Shown here in pieces: positions 8,255 to 16,958 of a stretch of DNA of 54,104 nucleotides (position 1 is the stretch's first letter; each line of letters opens with the position of its first letter). The notes below the pieces were generated by a model. It had not been told where the DNA came from. It saw only the letters and a list, made by a program, of their open reading frames with translations, and made no database searches. Source of the stretch: Lactiplantibacillus herbarum. GTDB lineage: Bacteria > Bacillota > Bacilli > Lactobacillales > Lactobacillaceae. Both the position numbers and the translations under genes were made by a program. Where the stretch lies: NCBI RefSeq assembly GCF_001039045.1, contig NZ_LFEE01000018.1:1-54104 (forward strand), read 5' to 3'.

Positions 8255-9323
8255 ATGTTAACAGATTACATGCAACAAGCAATCTATCAGGCCCGATTGG
8301 GTGGCCCAGCGACTTATCGTAATCCTCAAGTAGGTGCGGTCGTAGTCAAAGATGGCCGTGTGATTGCGCAGGGCTATCACCACTACTTTGGCGGTGCTCA
8401 CGCTGAGGTGGATGCGCTGGCACACCTAACGTCAGATCAGACGCGGGGTGCAACTTTGATAGTGACGTTAGAGCCGTGTTCGCACCATGGAAAAACGCCG
8501 CCGTGTTGCGAGCGGGTCACAAGCAGCTGGAATCAGTAAAGTTGTGATTGGACAATTAGATCCTCACGCTGTGGTTGCTGGTAAAGGTCGAGCCTATCTA
8601 GTAGCTCACGGTGTTGAAGTTATTACTGGCTGTTTGGAAGATCAGGTTGGACAGCTGAACCCGCACTATGATTGTTTTTATACGCAGCAACGGCCATGGG
8701 TAACACTGAAGACTGCCATGACTTTGGACGGTAAAATCAATGATGAGTCCTCAACGCGAACAATGATCTCTAATCACGAGAGTTACGTTGATAGTCAGCG
8801 TTTGAGAACGCAGTATCACGCCTTGCTGATTGGGGAACGAACACTTGAAATTGACGATCCACAGTTAACCGTTCGTTTAACGGCTATGGCACATCCACCC
8901 GTTCGATTGGTGCTTTTAAATACGAGTGCAGTGGCACAGAGAAAACAGTTGTTAACTGATACTGCGGAAACGTGGTTACTGTGCCGTCATGCTTCTGCGA
9001 CTGATGCGCAATTAAATGAATTAGCACACGTCCATGTGAGTGTTGCGGATTGGACCCCGGCTAAAGTTAGGATGCTTTGTGTTGAACAGGGCTGGCAATC
9101 ATTATTGGTTGAGGGTGGCGCTCATATCCAAGCCCAATTTATTGAAGAAGGGTTAGTGGACGAATGGATTAGCTATATGTCGCCAACACTATTAGGTGGC
9201 ACAGCTTTGCCAGCAGCATTTAGCCACCAAGCAACGGTGCATCAATTACAGTTTGATGCGCTACAGTTAACGCGGTTAGGGGCGGATATTCGGATACGGG
9301 CACTAAGAAAGGTGGACGCGTAG
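8255..9323 (+). pseudogene. ribD: Riboflavin biosynthesis deaminase/reductase RibD, frameshifted
   Basis: RibD deaminates and then reduces the pyrimidine made from GTP in riboflavin synthesis. The first frame (8255-8539) holds the zinc deaminase part, with HAEVDAL and EPCSHHGKTPPCCERV. It then leaves the family pattern and stops after TSSWNQ. The expected continuation AAGISKVVIGQLDPHAVVAGKG is read one base further on and runs with the whole reductase domain (RPWVTLKTAMTLDGK, LVEGGAHI) to 9323. The shift lies at about 8519-8522 and corresponds to one extra base, or two missing. A possible restart ATG at 8487 has no obvious binding site. Apart from this the domains look intact and full length. 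If the base is real, the first pathway-specific bifunctional enzyme is probably lost. A sequencing error is possible but there is no long homopolymer here. Confidence 0.85.
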
Positions 9324-9926
9324 ATGTTTTCAGGAATTGTTCAAACTAAAGGTGAGGTCCATGAAATCAAACGTCATGCAACCGAGTTAACACTTACGAT
9401 CAAGGCACCAGTTATCGTGACGCCTACGTTACAGATTGGGGCTAGTATTGCGGTGAATGGGGTGTGTTTGACGGTGACCGCTAGTCAAGAGGAGACGTTC
9501 ACTGTTGCGGTGATGCCAGAAACTGTTCGACGTACCAGTTTACAGACTTTAACGAGTGGCACTGCCGTTAATTTGGAACGTGCTTTACAGATTAACGATC
9601 ATTTGGACGGTCACATTGTGCAAGGCCATGTCGACTATTGTGGTCGTGTTCGGGCACGCATTGCGGATGAGCATGCCATTAGATTATTGATCAGTTTGCC
9701 AGTAGCCTATCGATCATTAGTTGTTGTCAAAGGATCGATTGCAGTGGATGGCGTCAGTTTGACCATTGTTGCGATCAATGATGATGAGTTTGAGGTTGAC
9801 TTGATTCCACACTCACAAGCAGTGACCACATTGGGTTCAGTACAAGTTGGCGATCAGGTTAACATTGAAACGGATATTTTGGGAAAATACGTTGCCCGAC
9901 AAAGGGTTAGTGGAGGTGTCGAATAA
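9324..9926 (+). CDS. ribE: Riboflavin synthase alpha chain
   Basis: Catalyses dismutation of two 6,7-dimethyl-8-ribityllumazine molecules to riboflavin, the last step of the pathway, as a cytosolic trimer. The 200-residue protein has two lumazine-binding barrels. The first starts MFSGIVQTKGEV and contains AVNGVCLTV; the second starts near GHIVQGHVDYCGRV and contains AVDGVSLTIV. Length is normal. ATG 9324 directly follows the ribD stop, after AGAAAGGTGG, and the stop overlaps the next gene (TAATG), so translation is coupled. It is controlled with the operon by the upstream FMN riboswitch. Some annotations of this genus call it ribB. Confidence 0.96.
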   Translation: MFSGIVQTKGEVHEIKRHATELTLTIKAPVIVTPTLQIGASIAVNGVCLTVTASQEETFTVAVMPETVRRTSLQTLTSGTAVNLERALQINDHLDGHIVQGHVDYCGRVRARIADEHAIRLLISLPVAYRSLVVVKGSIAVDGVSLTIVAINDDEFEVDLIPHSQAVTTLGSVQVGDQVNIETDILGKYVARQRVSGGVE

Positions 9927-11140
9927 TGGCTAATGTGATTGAAAAAGTTGAACGCGCCGTAGCAACATTAAAAAATGGTGGTCTAATTATTGTGGCAGAT
10001 GATGAAACTCGAGAAGCCGAGGGTGACATGGTTGGTTTGGCAGCTAAAGCAACGACGGCCACAGTTAACCGGATGATTACATCAGCTAGAGGCCTATTGT
10101 GTGTGCCGATTGCACCAACGATTGCTGACAGACTACACTTAATGCCGATGACAACTGAACGGGATGCGTTTGGGACGGCCTTTACGATCTCAACGGACCA
10201 TCACACCACGACGACGGGAATCTCAGCGGCAGATCGGGCAACAACTATTCAAGCGTTGGCGGATTCATCGAGTCTGGCAACAGACTTTTATCATCCAGGG
10301 CACATCTTTCCATTGGTTGCACGCGCAGGCGGATTATTGGAACGTCGCGGACATACGGAAGCGGCCGTTGAATTAGCTAAATTAACGGGTGCGACTCCAG
10401 CGGCTTACATCTGTGAGATTATCAAAAAGAATGGCCAAATGGCGCGCCGTAAGGATCTTAAAGCACTGGCTGAGGGACTACAATTACCGATGATTACCAT
10501 CGAAGATTTAAATAGGTACCTAGTCCAGACACAACGCGTTCATTTAAATACAACTGAGACTGTTCAGCTACCGACGACTATCGGAGATTTTCAGCTCACT
10601 GGTTTTCAGGTGCCTGGTCAAGCTGTATTACCGTTGGCATTACAGAAAGGGAACCTGACGGATGAAGAGCCAGTCCTAGTTCGGTTGCATTCGGAGTGTA
10701 TGACCGGTGACGTGTTTGGTTCGCAGCGTTGTGATTGTGGTGAACAGTTACACCAGGCATTGCGACTGATTAATGACAAACAACGGGGCGTCTTGATCTA
10801 TCTACGACAAGAGGGACGCGGTATTGGTTTAGCTAATAAATTAGCAGCGTATGCTCTACAGGAACAAGGTGTCGATACTTACGATGCTAATGTTCAACTT
10901 GGTTTTCAACCAGATGAACGGCGATATGACACGGCATCCCTGATTTTACGACAGCTAGGTATCACGCGGGTACGGCTAATGACTAATAATCCAGATAAGG
11001 TTCAGCAATTAACGGCGGCTGGCATTGAAGTTGTTGAACGCGTACCTTTGGAAGTGCCCGCTAATAGTCATGATAAGGACTATTTAGCGACTAAACGCGA
11101 TCGGTTTCATCATCAATTAACTTTAACGGAGGAGCACTAA
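9926..11140 (+). CDS. ribBA: Bifunctional 3,4-dihydroxy-2-butanone-4-phosphate synthase / GTP cyclohydrolase II
   Basis: Supplies both precursors of riboflavin: the four-carbon unit from ribulose 5-phosphate (N-terminal domain, about 1-200) and the opened pyrimidine from GTP (C-terminal domain, about 205-400). The first domain shows [14 protein letters not shown] and [16 protein letters not shown]. The second shows the zinc site [18 protein letters not shown], the substrate segment [13 protein letters not shown] and NPDK near the end. The usual DDEDRENEGD catalytic loop reads [10 protein letters not shown] here, two changes worth noting. The 404-residue length is normal. The gene overlaps both neighbours by one base (TAATG). 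Confidence 0.95.
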   Translation: MANVIEKVERAVATLKNGGLIIVADDETREAEGDMVGLAAKATTATVNRMITSARGLLCVPIAPTIADRLHLMPMTTERDAFGTAFTISTDHHTTTTGISAADRATTIQALADSSSLATDFYHPGHIFPLVARAGGLLERRGHTEAAVELAKLTGATPAAYICEIIKKNGQMARRKDLKALAEGLQLPMITIEDLNRYLVQTQRVHLNTTETVQLPTTIGDFQLTGFQVPGQAVLPLALQKGNLTDEEPVLVRLHSECMTGDVFGSQRCDCGEQLHQALRLINDKQRGVLIYLRQEGRGIGLANKLAAYALQEQGVDTYDANVQLGFQPDERRYDTASLILRQLGITRVRLMTNNPDKVQQLTAAGIEVVERVPLEVPANSHDKDYLATKRDRFHHQLTLTEEH

Positions 11141-11604
11141 TGACAACATTTAAGGGTAATTACACAGGTACAGGAATAAAAGTCGGAATTGTTGTCGCAC
11201 GCTTCAATGAATTTGTGACGGCAAAATTGCTTGCGGGAGCCATTGATGATCTGCAGCGACATGGCGTTGCGGCAGAAGCAATTGACGTGGCGTGGGTACC
11301 CGGAGCGTTTGAGATTCCACTCACGGTTCAACGGATGGCAGCAACTGGTCGCTACGATGGTTTGATTGCGTTGGGTGCGGTGATTCGTGGCGAGACAGCA
11401 CACTTTGACTATGTCTGCAACGGGGTCGCTAACGGAATTGCGACGGTCAGCTTGGCAGCCGATATTCCAGTGATGTTCGGTGTTTTGACGACTGACACGA
11501 TTGAACAGGCGATGGATCGAGCTGGCTTTAAGGGTGGCAATAAGGGTGCTGATTGTGCAGTTAGTTTATTAGAAACAATTAATTTACAGCGTACCTTAGC
11601 ATAA
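11140..11604 (+). CDS. ribH: 6,7-dimethyl-8-ribityllumazine synthase
   Basis: Condenses the pyrimidine and four-carbon intermediates to lumazine, the substrate of riboflavin synthase, and normally assembles into an icosahedral or pentameric cage. The 154-residue protein is full length, with [16 protein letters not shown]-type start, [15 protein letters not shown], the ligand loop [17 protein letters not shown] and [15 protein letters not shown] near residues 110-130. It is last in the operon; its ATG overlaps the ribBA stop and GGAGG lies just upstream. A terminator follows at 11621. Confidence 0.97.
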   Translation: MTTFKGNYTGTGIKVGIVVARFNEFVTAKLLAGAIDDLQRHGVAAEAIDVAWVPGAFEIPLTVQRMAATGRYDGLIALGAVIRGETAHFDYVCNGVANGIATVSLAADIPVMFGVLTTDTIEQAMDRAGFKGGNKGADCAVSLLETINLQRTLA

Positions 11605-11620
11605 GCTATTTGATGAGTAA

Positions 11621-11660
11621 AATGCCGTGGGAAAACCAATTATGGTTTTTCCACGGCATT
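11621..11660. terminator. Terminator between the riboflavin operon and the convergent tautomerase gene
   Basis: A long stem pairs ATGCCGTGG(G)AAAACC with GGTTTTTCCACGGCAT around a short loop. T-rich bases follow on the plus strand and A-rich bases precede it, so it may act in both directions. Confidence 0.75.
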
Positions 11661-11679
11661 TGTGTTTGTTATGACGAGA

Positions 11680-12072
11680 TTAATTCAGCTTTCCGTTCAA
11701 GAATTGGGCTTCGCCATCACCAAAACTCCAATCTTCTCTGGTGTTTGGCGTGATGTTAATCATCACATCCGCTGGTGCGATGCCAGTTTGATCATGTAAT
11801 TCTGCGACGACGCGTTGATAGAAGCGCTGTTTGTCTTCCACTTTACGGGGACTAGAAGTTAAGCTGATCATTAAGAAGTCGTGGGTCCGTTGAAAGCCCA
11901 AGCCAACGTCCTCAATGATCATTTCTTCTGGATCGTGCTGAGTGACAATCTGGTAGCGATCGCGTGGTAATAGGTGAAACTCTTCAGTCGCAACTTGATA
12001 AGTGATATCTAAAATCTGTTTGATAGCGGACTTACTACGACCGCGGTACATATCGATACGCATTAATGGCAT
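11680..12072 (-). CDS. Tautomerase-family protein
   Basis: A 130-residue protein beginning MPLMRIDMYRGRSK. Pro2 directly after the initiator Met would be the catalytic N-terminal base after Met removal, as in the 4-oxalocrotonate tautomerase/MIF superfamily. The length and the C-terminal PADVMINITPNTREDWSFGDG fit the longer single-chain tautomerases common in lactic acid bacteria (Tautomerase_2-like). The substrate is not known. The gene is preceded by the LysR gene on the same strand about 75 bases upstream and has a GGAGG site. The first ATG is kept because it provides Pro2. Confidence 0.8.
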   Translation of the reverse strand: MPLMRIDMYRGRSKSAIKQILDITYQVATEEFHLLPRDRYQIVTQHDPEEMIIEDVGLGFQRTHDFLMISLTSSPRKVEDKQRFYQRVVAELHDQTGIAPADVMINITPNTREDWSFGDGEAQFLNGKLN

Positions 12073-12148
12073 TTAAATGACCTCCTGATTGATGATGGTT
12101 TAAAGTATACGCGTTTATTAGTGATCTTAAAAATATTAATATCGAATA

Positions 12149-13021
12149 CTAGCTATCTTGATTGTTGATAGCTGCTGGACTTAATCCTGCAATAAAGGCT
12201 TTAAATGCTGGTCCACTGACGTAATCCTGCCGGTAGACAAATGAGACTGGCAAGGTGGCAAGTGCGGTAGGTAACGGAAAGCTTTGAATGACATTAGTCG
12301 CTAAGTAAGGTTCAACAACACGTTTAGGTAAAACGCTGATGCCGAGACCGGCACTGACGCTTGCAATGATGGCATTCAGATAGTCGAATTCGATGGCGTG
12401 GTGTAGGCTGACGTGTTCAGTATCTAACCATCGTTCTAACACTTGTCGGTAGGAACAACCGGTTGGAAAAACCAGTAAGTCATGGTCCGTTAACGTGGGT
12501 TGCATCCCCGCTGCTGCAATCAGGCAGAGCTCGTCAGTTGTGATTGGAAGTACGGTTAAATCTGGATCATCGATGTTACCGGCGATGATTGCGCCATCGA
12601 GTTCGTAGTTACGAACGTGCGTGATACTAGCGAGGGTGGTTCCGGTGGTCAGCGTTAAGTTAACATCTGGATTAGTTTGATGAAATTGGGCTAGCTGCTG
12701 CGGTAGAAAAGTTGTGGCAGCGGTTTGAAGCGTCCCAATATGCAAATCGCCCTGAATCGTTTGGGAGTGTTGTAGCTCGTTAATCGCATTTTCGGTTAGT
12801 TGAACAATCTTAATAGCTTGTTCATAGAAGGTTTGTCCGGGGCTGGTTAGTTTAATACCACGATTGGTTCGATAAAATAACTGGGCGCTGACGGCAGTCT
12901 CTAGTTGTTGTACTTTAGTGGATAGATTGGACTGGGCATAACCGAGTTCACTTGCGGCTGCTGAGATGCTACCCTGTTGGGCGATTGTGATAAACATTTT
13001 AAGGATATCGATAGTAATCAT
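12149..13021 (-). CDS. LysR-family transcriptional regulator
   Basis: A 290-residue DNA-binding regulator. The N-terminal winged helix-turn-helix is plain (FITIAQQGSISAAASELGYAQSNLSTKVQQLE, given here only as residues 10-41 with key SISAAAxxLxxxQSxLSxxVxxLE). A periplasmic-binding-protein-like effector domain covers about 90-285. It is divergent from a hydrolase gene at 13147 with 125 AT-rich bases between, the classic arrangement for a LysR protein controlling its neighbour and itself. The tautomerase gene lies downstream on the same strand. The effector cannot be predicted. Confidence 0.93.
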   Translation of the reverse strand: MITIDILKMFITIAQQGSISAAASELGYAQSNLSTKVQQLETAVSAQLFYRTNRGIKLTSPGQTFYEQAIKIVQLTENAINELQHSQTIQGDLHIGTLQTAATTFLPQQLAQFHQTNPDVNLTLTTGTTLASITHVRNYELDGAIIAGNIDDPDLTVLPITTDELCLIAAAGMQPTLTDHDLLVFPTGCSYRQVLERWLDTEHVSLHHAIEFDYLNAIIASVSAGLGISVLPKRVVEPYLATNVIQSFPLPTALATLPVSFVYRQDYVSGPAFKAFIAGLSPAAINNQDS

Positions 13022-13146
13022 GGTTGTTCACTCCTGCTATATAAATTATGGATGACTATATTCTTGATTTCGTATTTTATTATATATCAAAAGAGTGCCA
13101 TAATAGCCTTATTCAAGTAACTAAATAAAAAAGTGAGGAATTAATC

Positions 13147-13995
13147 ATGGAATTTAAAACAATCAATGTTAACGGCTTAGATACTTTTTATCGCGAGGAT
13201 GGGGATCCAACCAAACCAACCTTCTTATTGCTACACGGATTTCCAACGGCCAGCCATTTGTTCCGTAACCTGATGCCCATGCTAGCCCAGAGCTTTCATG
13301 TTTTAGCCCCAGATTTTATTGGTTTCGGTCAGTCTGCGGCACCATTACACACAGATTTTGACTATACCTTTGATAACTTGACGAACTACGTTGATGGCTT
13401 TCTTAGTGCGTTAAACGTTAAACAATTCTACTTATACGTCTTTGATTACGGTGCCCCAATCGGTTTTGAATTAGCCGCTCGTCATCCAGAACGGATCCTA
13501 GGTATTGTCAGCCAAAATGGTAATATTTATCAGGAAGGGCTCGGTGCCAAGTGGGCTGATCGCCAAACGTATTGGCAGCACCCAACCGCCGAACTACGGC
13601 AACAATATCAAACTGCATTCAAAGCGGCAACGATTAAAGGACAGTATCTAGGTGGTGAACAGCCAGGGAGTGTGTCCCCAGATGGCTACACGCTAGATAT
13701 TCATTACACAGAATTACCAGATTACGCTGAACGTCAGTCTGATTTGATTTTCGATTATCAAAATAATGTTAAAAACTACCCACGTTTTCAGCAGTATCTG
13801 CGCGATAATCAACCGGAATTAATCGCTGCGTGGGGGAAGAACGATCCTAGCTTTGTCTATCAGGGGGCACAAGCATTCTTAAAGGATGATGCTAACGCTG
13901 AAGTGCACCTATTGGATGGTGGCCACTTCGTACTGGAATCGCACTGGCAGACAATTGGTCAATTGATCTTGGATAAGTGGACCGTATCTAATTAG
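13147..13995 (+). CDS. Alpha/beta hydrolase with an aspartate nucleophile (haloalkane dehalogenase/epoxide hydrolase-like)
   Basis: A 282-residue cytosolic hydrolase. The oxyanion segment LLLHGFPTASHLFR lies at residues 27-40. The nucleophile elbow reads YVFDYGAP, with Asp100 where esterases have Ser, as in epoxide hydrolases, haloalkane and haloacetate dehalogenases. An acid is likely in WGKNDPSF, and the catalytic His in GGHFVLESHW near residue 258. It is divergent from a LysR regulator that may control it. ATG 13147 follows GTGAGGAATTAATC. The gene is probably monocistronic. The physiological substrate is unknown, and dehalogenation should not be assumed. Confidence 0.85.
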   Translation: MEFKTINVNGLDTFYREDGDPTKPTFLLLHGFPTASHLFRNLMPMLAQSFHVLAPDFIGFGQSAAPLHTDFDYTFDNLTNYVDGFLSALNVKQFYLYVFDYGAPIGFELAARHPERILGIVSQNGNIYQEGLGAKWADRQTYWQHPTAELRQQYQTAFKAATIKGQYLGGEQPGSVSPDGYTLDIHYTELPDYAERQSDLIFDYQNNVKNYPRFQQYLRDNQPELIAAWGKNDPSFVYQGAQAFLKDDANAEVHLLDGGHFVLESHWQTIGQLILDKWTVSN

Positions 13996-14045
13996 TATCC
14001 GGAGACTTTGATAAGCATCTCAGGAAATAAGATTGTAAACAAAAA

Positions 14046-14080
14046 CGCCCGTAACTTCCATTGAAGTTGCGGGGTTAGTT
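14046..14080 (-). terminator. Intrinsic terminator of prsA
   Basis: On the minus strand, arms CCCGCAACTTC-like and GAAGTTACGGG (plus-strand 14048-14073) form a stem followed by TTTTTG. It lies directly downstream of prsA and convergent to the hydrolase gene. Confidence 0.7.
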
Positions 14081-14091
14081 TGTTTTAATGA

Positions 14092-14991
14092 TTAGTTAGA
14101 GCTTGATGATGATGAAGAGGTTGAAAGGTATGAAGAAAGAATATCTTTCAAGTCGCTATCCTTGATAGAAACGTTACCACTCTTAAGCACCTTAGTAACA
14201 ACGTTATGCAAGACAGTTGAGTCGCTCATATCGTTATCCCAGATTTGCTTCTTCAAATCAGCGGTGTGATCAGACATCTTACCCTTACCAGGGTTCTTGA
14301 TCATCCGGATGATTTCGTAACCGTTGCTGGTCTTAACAGCAGAAGTGGTGTATTCACCGTTCTTCAACTTAAAGGCAGCGGTCAAGAATTTAGAAGAATA
14401 GCTGGTGTTGGTGTTATCAAAGGCTGATAACTTACCGCCATCACTCTTAGTTGTCGTATCAGTAGAATACTTCTTAGCTAACTTAGTGAAGTTAGCTTCG
14501 CTAGAATCCTTCTTCAAGGCAGTTAAGACATCGTCAGCAGTTGAAGATTTGGCAACGAGAATGTGTTGAACCGTAACTTTTGGTTCGTATGATTTCCATT
14601 GCTTCTTCAAGGCGCTATCAGTAATCTTAACCTTGTCTTTAACGGCTTCCTTCAATAATAAGTTAGAACGTAATTGTTCCTTGAAGGACTTAGCAGTTAA
14701 ACCGTTTTGTGATAAAACAGTTGAGAATGAACTACCGTATTGTGACTTGTAGCTATCGTACTGTTTCGTCACAGCTTTACTAGAAACTTTAGAACCGTAT
14801 TCTTTTTCAAGAACTTTGTTCAAAATCATCTGTTGTAAAACTTGTTTACCAGATGAAGTTCCCTTCATACTACTGTAATATTGACTTTCGGTAATCTTAC
14901 CACCGGAAGTTGATGCTACTGTTTTGCTACCACAACCAGCTAAGGTGAAGGTTAACAAAACACCGGCAAGGGCAATGAGCCATTTCTTCAT
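14092..14991 (-). CDS. prsA: Foldase lipoprotein PrsA (parvulin-type peptidyl-prolyl isomerase)
   Basis: Helps exported proteins fold on the outer face of the membrane. The 299-residue precursor has a lipoprotein signal with lipobox LAGC, so Cys20 would be lipidated. It is followed by a chaperone region with SurA-like helices. The parvulin domain (about 133-230) has [29 protein letters not shown] and the ending [10 protein letters not shown] final low-complexity Ser tail ([14 protein letters not shown]) is notable. The gene is a single unit with its own terminator, near hit and ecsAB, the same neighbourhood as in Bacillus. Confidence 0.95.
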   Translation of the reverse strand: MKKWLIALAGVLLTFTLAGCGSKTVASTSGGKITESQYYSSMKGTSSGKQVLQQMILNKVLEKEYGSKVSSKAVTKQYDSYKSQYGSSFSTVLSQNGLTAKSFKEQLRSNLLLKEAVKDKVKITDSALKKQWKSYEPKVTVQHILVAKSSTADDVLTALKKDSSEANFTKLAKKYSTDTTTKSDGGKLSAFDNTNTSYSSKFLTAAFKLKNGEYTTSAVKTSNGYEIIRMIKNPGKGKMSDHTADLKKQIWDNDMSDSTVLHNVVTKVLKSGNVSIKDSDLKDILSSYLSTSSSSSSSN

Positions 14992-15184
14992 ACCTAAAAC
15001 ACATCCTATTCTTGAAATCGTTCTGCGCTAGCAGACTTCACAGACTACTATACCATATCTGGCAACGTTGCTGCAGTCATATGAGAATCTTTACAAAATT
15101 TTCAGAGAATTCACATCCTCTTCATAATTACAGCCTGTTCTACCGGAATTTCCTGATAAAACGGGCTTTGACCGGATAACTAAC

Positions 15185-15217
15185 AAAAAATCGTGCTCCA
15201 ATTAGGAAGGCACGATA
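15185..15217 (-). terminator. Intrinsic terminator of the hit operon
   Basis: On the minus strand the stem ATCGTGC/GCACGAT is followed by T6 (plus-strand A run at 15184-15189). It lies immediately after the stop of the small protein gene at 15224. Confidence 0.8.
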
Positions 15218-15223
15218 ATTAGA

Positions 15224-15565
15224 TTACGCTTTAGGTTCGGCTAGATGATCTAAAGTAGCTTGGAGGTGATCAGATCGTTTCTTGATAATCGCCATGTGGG
15301 GTTCGATCTTGAATTGGAATTTATCAACCTCAGTTTGAATTTCGTCAAAAACCTTAGCTGCGTTGGTCATTTGAACACTCAAGTTACTCTGAGCATCGCT
15401 GAACTCTTCGCGAGCTGACTGTAAGTTGTCAGCCGCATCCATGACGTCTTGAACGTACGTCTTAATGTCAAGATAGAGCGCTTTTGGTGTTTTCTGATTA
15501 ATGAGCATATAGGCAGTGGCGCTAACGCCAAGGCCAATCAGACTGTTACGCATGAATTTTGCCAT
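15224..15565 (-). CDS. Small YtxH-like protein with N-terminal membrane segment and coiled coil
   Basis: A 113-residue protein of unknown function. A short hydrophobic helix near residues 6-24 (NSLIGLGVSATAYMLI) is followed by a mostly charged helical region rich in A, D, E and Q that looks like a coiled coil. This is the build of YtxH-like proteins, and a similar small gene sits beside hit in Bacillus (yhaH). ATG 15565 has AGGAGG five bases upstream. It follows hit by 9 bases and they share a terminator, so they form a two-gene operon. Confidence 0.75.
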   Translation of the reverse strand: MAKFMRNSLIGLGVSATAYMLINQKTPKALYLDIKTYVQDVMDAADNLQSAREEFSDAQSNLSVQMTNAAKVFDEIQTEVDKFQFKIEPHMAIIKKRSDHLQATLDHLAEPKA

Positions 15566-15574
15566 GGGGACCTC

Positions 15575-16027
15575 CTAGTGAGCTAACTCTGTTTTAATGG
15601 CGTTCTGTAGCCGAGTATAGTCAGTTTCATTGTATTTTTTCGCATTATCCTTGAAGATCATTCGGAAGTCATCCTTGTCACTATATCTTGGAATCAAGTG
15701 AAAGTGAGAGTGGAAGACGGACTGATAAGCAACGGCGCCGTTATTATTAACGATATTCATACCGATGATATTATCATCTGAGGCTTTGATGGCACGAGCA
15801 ATTTCAGGAATTCGGGCAAAAACAACGCTAGCGAGGTCGTGATCGTAATCAAAGATGTCGGTAACGTGTGTTTTAGGAATAACCAGAGTATGGCCAGGGG
15901 TTCCTTGTGAAATATCTAAAAAGGCTTTAACAACATCGTCTTCATAGATGGTGTAACTTGGAATGTCACCCTTAATGATCTTGCAGAAGAGACAATCGTC
16001 ATCGAGTTTAGGTTCAAAAGCTGTCAT
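15575..16027 (-). CDS. hit: HIT-family nucleotide-binding hydrolase
   Basis: Histidine-triad proteins hydrolyse nucleoside phosphoramidates or related adducts in the cytosol. The 150-residue protein shows CLFCKIIKGDIPSY, TPGHTLVIPKTH and the triad HSHFHLIPR near the end. The frame remains open 20 codons further upstream, but the start MTAFEP at 16027 is chosen because AAAGAAGG precedes it at normal spacing and homologues begin there. It is first of two genes on the minus strand and divergent from ecsA, as in Bacillus. Confidence 0.93.
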   Translation of the reverse strand: MTAFEPKLDDDCLFCKIIKGDIPSYTIYEDDVVKAFLDISQGTPGHTLVIPKTHVTDIFDYDHDLASVVFARIPEIARAIKASDDNIIGMNIVNNNGAVAYQSVFHSHFHLIPRYSDKDDFRMIFKDNAKKYNETDYTRLQNAIKTELAH

Positions 16028-16154
16028 GTGATAACCTTCTTTTTTAGTATTTGTTTCATTATACACTATTGCTGTCTGGGCAACCAAAAGGATGGACAGT
16101 GTCTCAAATAAGGTGAAGATAAGTTAAAGAGTCGTGGTTTGAGGAGAGCAATCC

Positions 16155-16183
16155 GTTAGCCAAACGTGGTGCTATGCTATAAT
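16155..16183 (+). promoter_or_regulatory. Promoter of ecsAB
   Basis: A consensus -10 TATAAT at 16178-16183 is preceded by the extended element TGC, with a weak -35 (GTTAGC at 16155-16160) at 17-base spacing. It lies about 40 bases before the ecsA start. Confidence 0.75.
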
Positions 16184-16220
16184 AGAAAACACTTATACCA
16201 CACAGAAAGAGGTTAATGTT

Positions 16221-16958
16221 ATGACATTAGCGGTAAAACACTTAGTCGGTGGTTATTCGCAGATTCCCGTCTTAAAAGATATTAGTTTTGAAGTTGCACC
16301 TGGTGAATTGGTGGGACTGATTGGGTTGAATGGGGCTGGTAAGTCAACGACCATCAACCATATTATTGGGTTATTGACGCCGATGAAGGGCACGATTGCC
16401 TTGAATGACGTCACGCTAGCGCAAGATCCCCAAGCTTACAAAGCGCAAATTGCGTACATCCCAGAAACACCCGTATTATATGAAGAATTAACTTTAAAAG
16501 AACATTTAGAAATGACGATGCTAGCCTATGGTCTTGATCAGGAAAAGGCCTGGCAGCGCGCAACGGAATTATTAAAAACATTCCGCTTAGCTAACAAGTT
16601 AGATTGGTTTCCCGCGAATTTTTCCAAGGGAATGAAACAGAAAGTCATGATCGTTTGTGCATTCATCACTAACGCAAAGTTATTTATCATTGATGAACCA
16701 TTTCTTGGGTTGGACCCGTTGGCTGTTCATGATTTATTAAAGCTGATTGCAGATGTTAAGCAACAGGGCGCGGCTGTCTTAATGTCGACTCACGTGCTGG
16801 ATACTGCTGAAAAAGCCTGTGATAAGTTTGTTTTGTTGCATGCGGGTGAAGTTCAGACGCAGGGAACTTTTGCTGAGATCAAGGCTAACTATCCGGATGC
16901 TGGTGAATCGCTCAACGATATTTATCTTTCATTGACCGGGGTGACCCGCGATGAGTGA
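16221..16958 (+). CDS. ecsA: ABC transporter ATP-binding protein EcsA
   Basis: ATPase subunit of the Ecs ABC system, which in Bacillus affects protein secretion and membrane protease function; the transported substrate is uncertain. The 245-residue protein has Walker A GLNGAGKSTT (about 35-45), a Q-loop region at YIPETPVLYEELT, signature FSKGMKQKV, Walker B LFIIDEPFLGLDP and the switch His in STHVLD. Its stop overlaps the membrane partner ecsB by 8 bases. A strong extended -10 promoter lies upstream and the divergent neighbour is hit, the conserved Bacillus arrangement. Confidence 0.93.
   Translation: MTLAVKHLVGGYSQIPVLKDISFEVAPGELVGLIGLNGAGKSTTINHIIGLLTPMKGTIALNDVTLAQDPQAYKAQIAYIPETPVLYEELTLKEHLEMTMLAYGLDQEKAWQRATELLKTFRLANKLDWFPANFSKGMKQKVMIVCAFITNAKLFIIDEPFLGLDPLAVHDLLKLIADVKQQGAAVLMSTHVLDTAEKACDKFVLLHAGEVQTQGTFAEIKANYPDAGESLNDIYLSLTGVTRDE

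Noticed and set aside
8487-9323. Treating the 278-codon frame as an independent reductase gene
   Set aside because: Its first codons are out of frame with the deaminase motif they overlap, there is no binding site before ATG 8487, and the remainder is the missing part of RibD.
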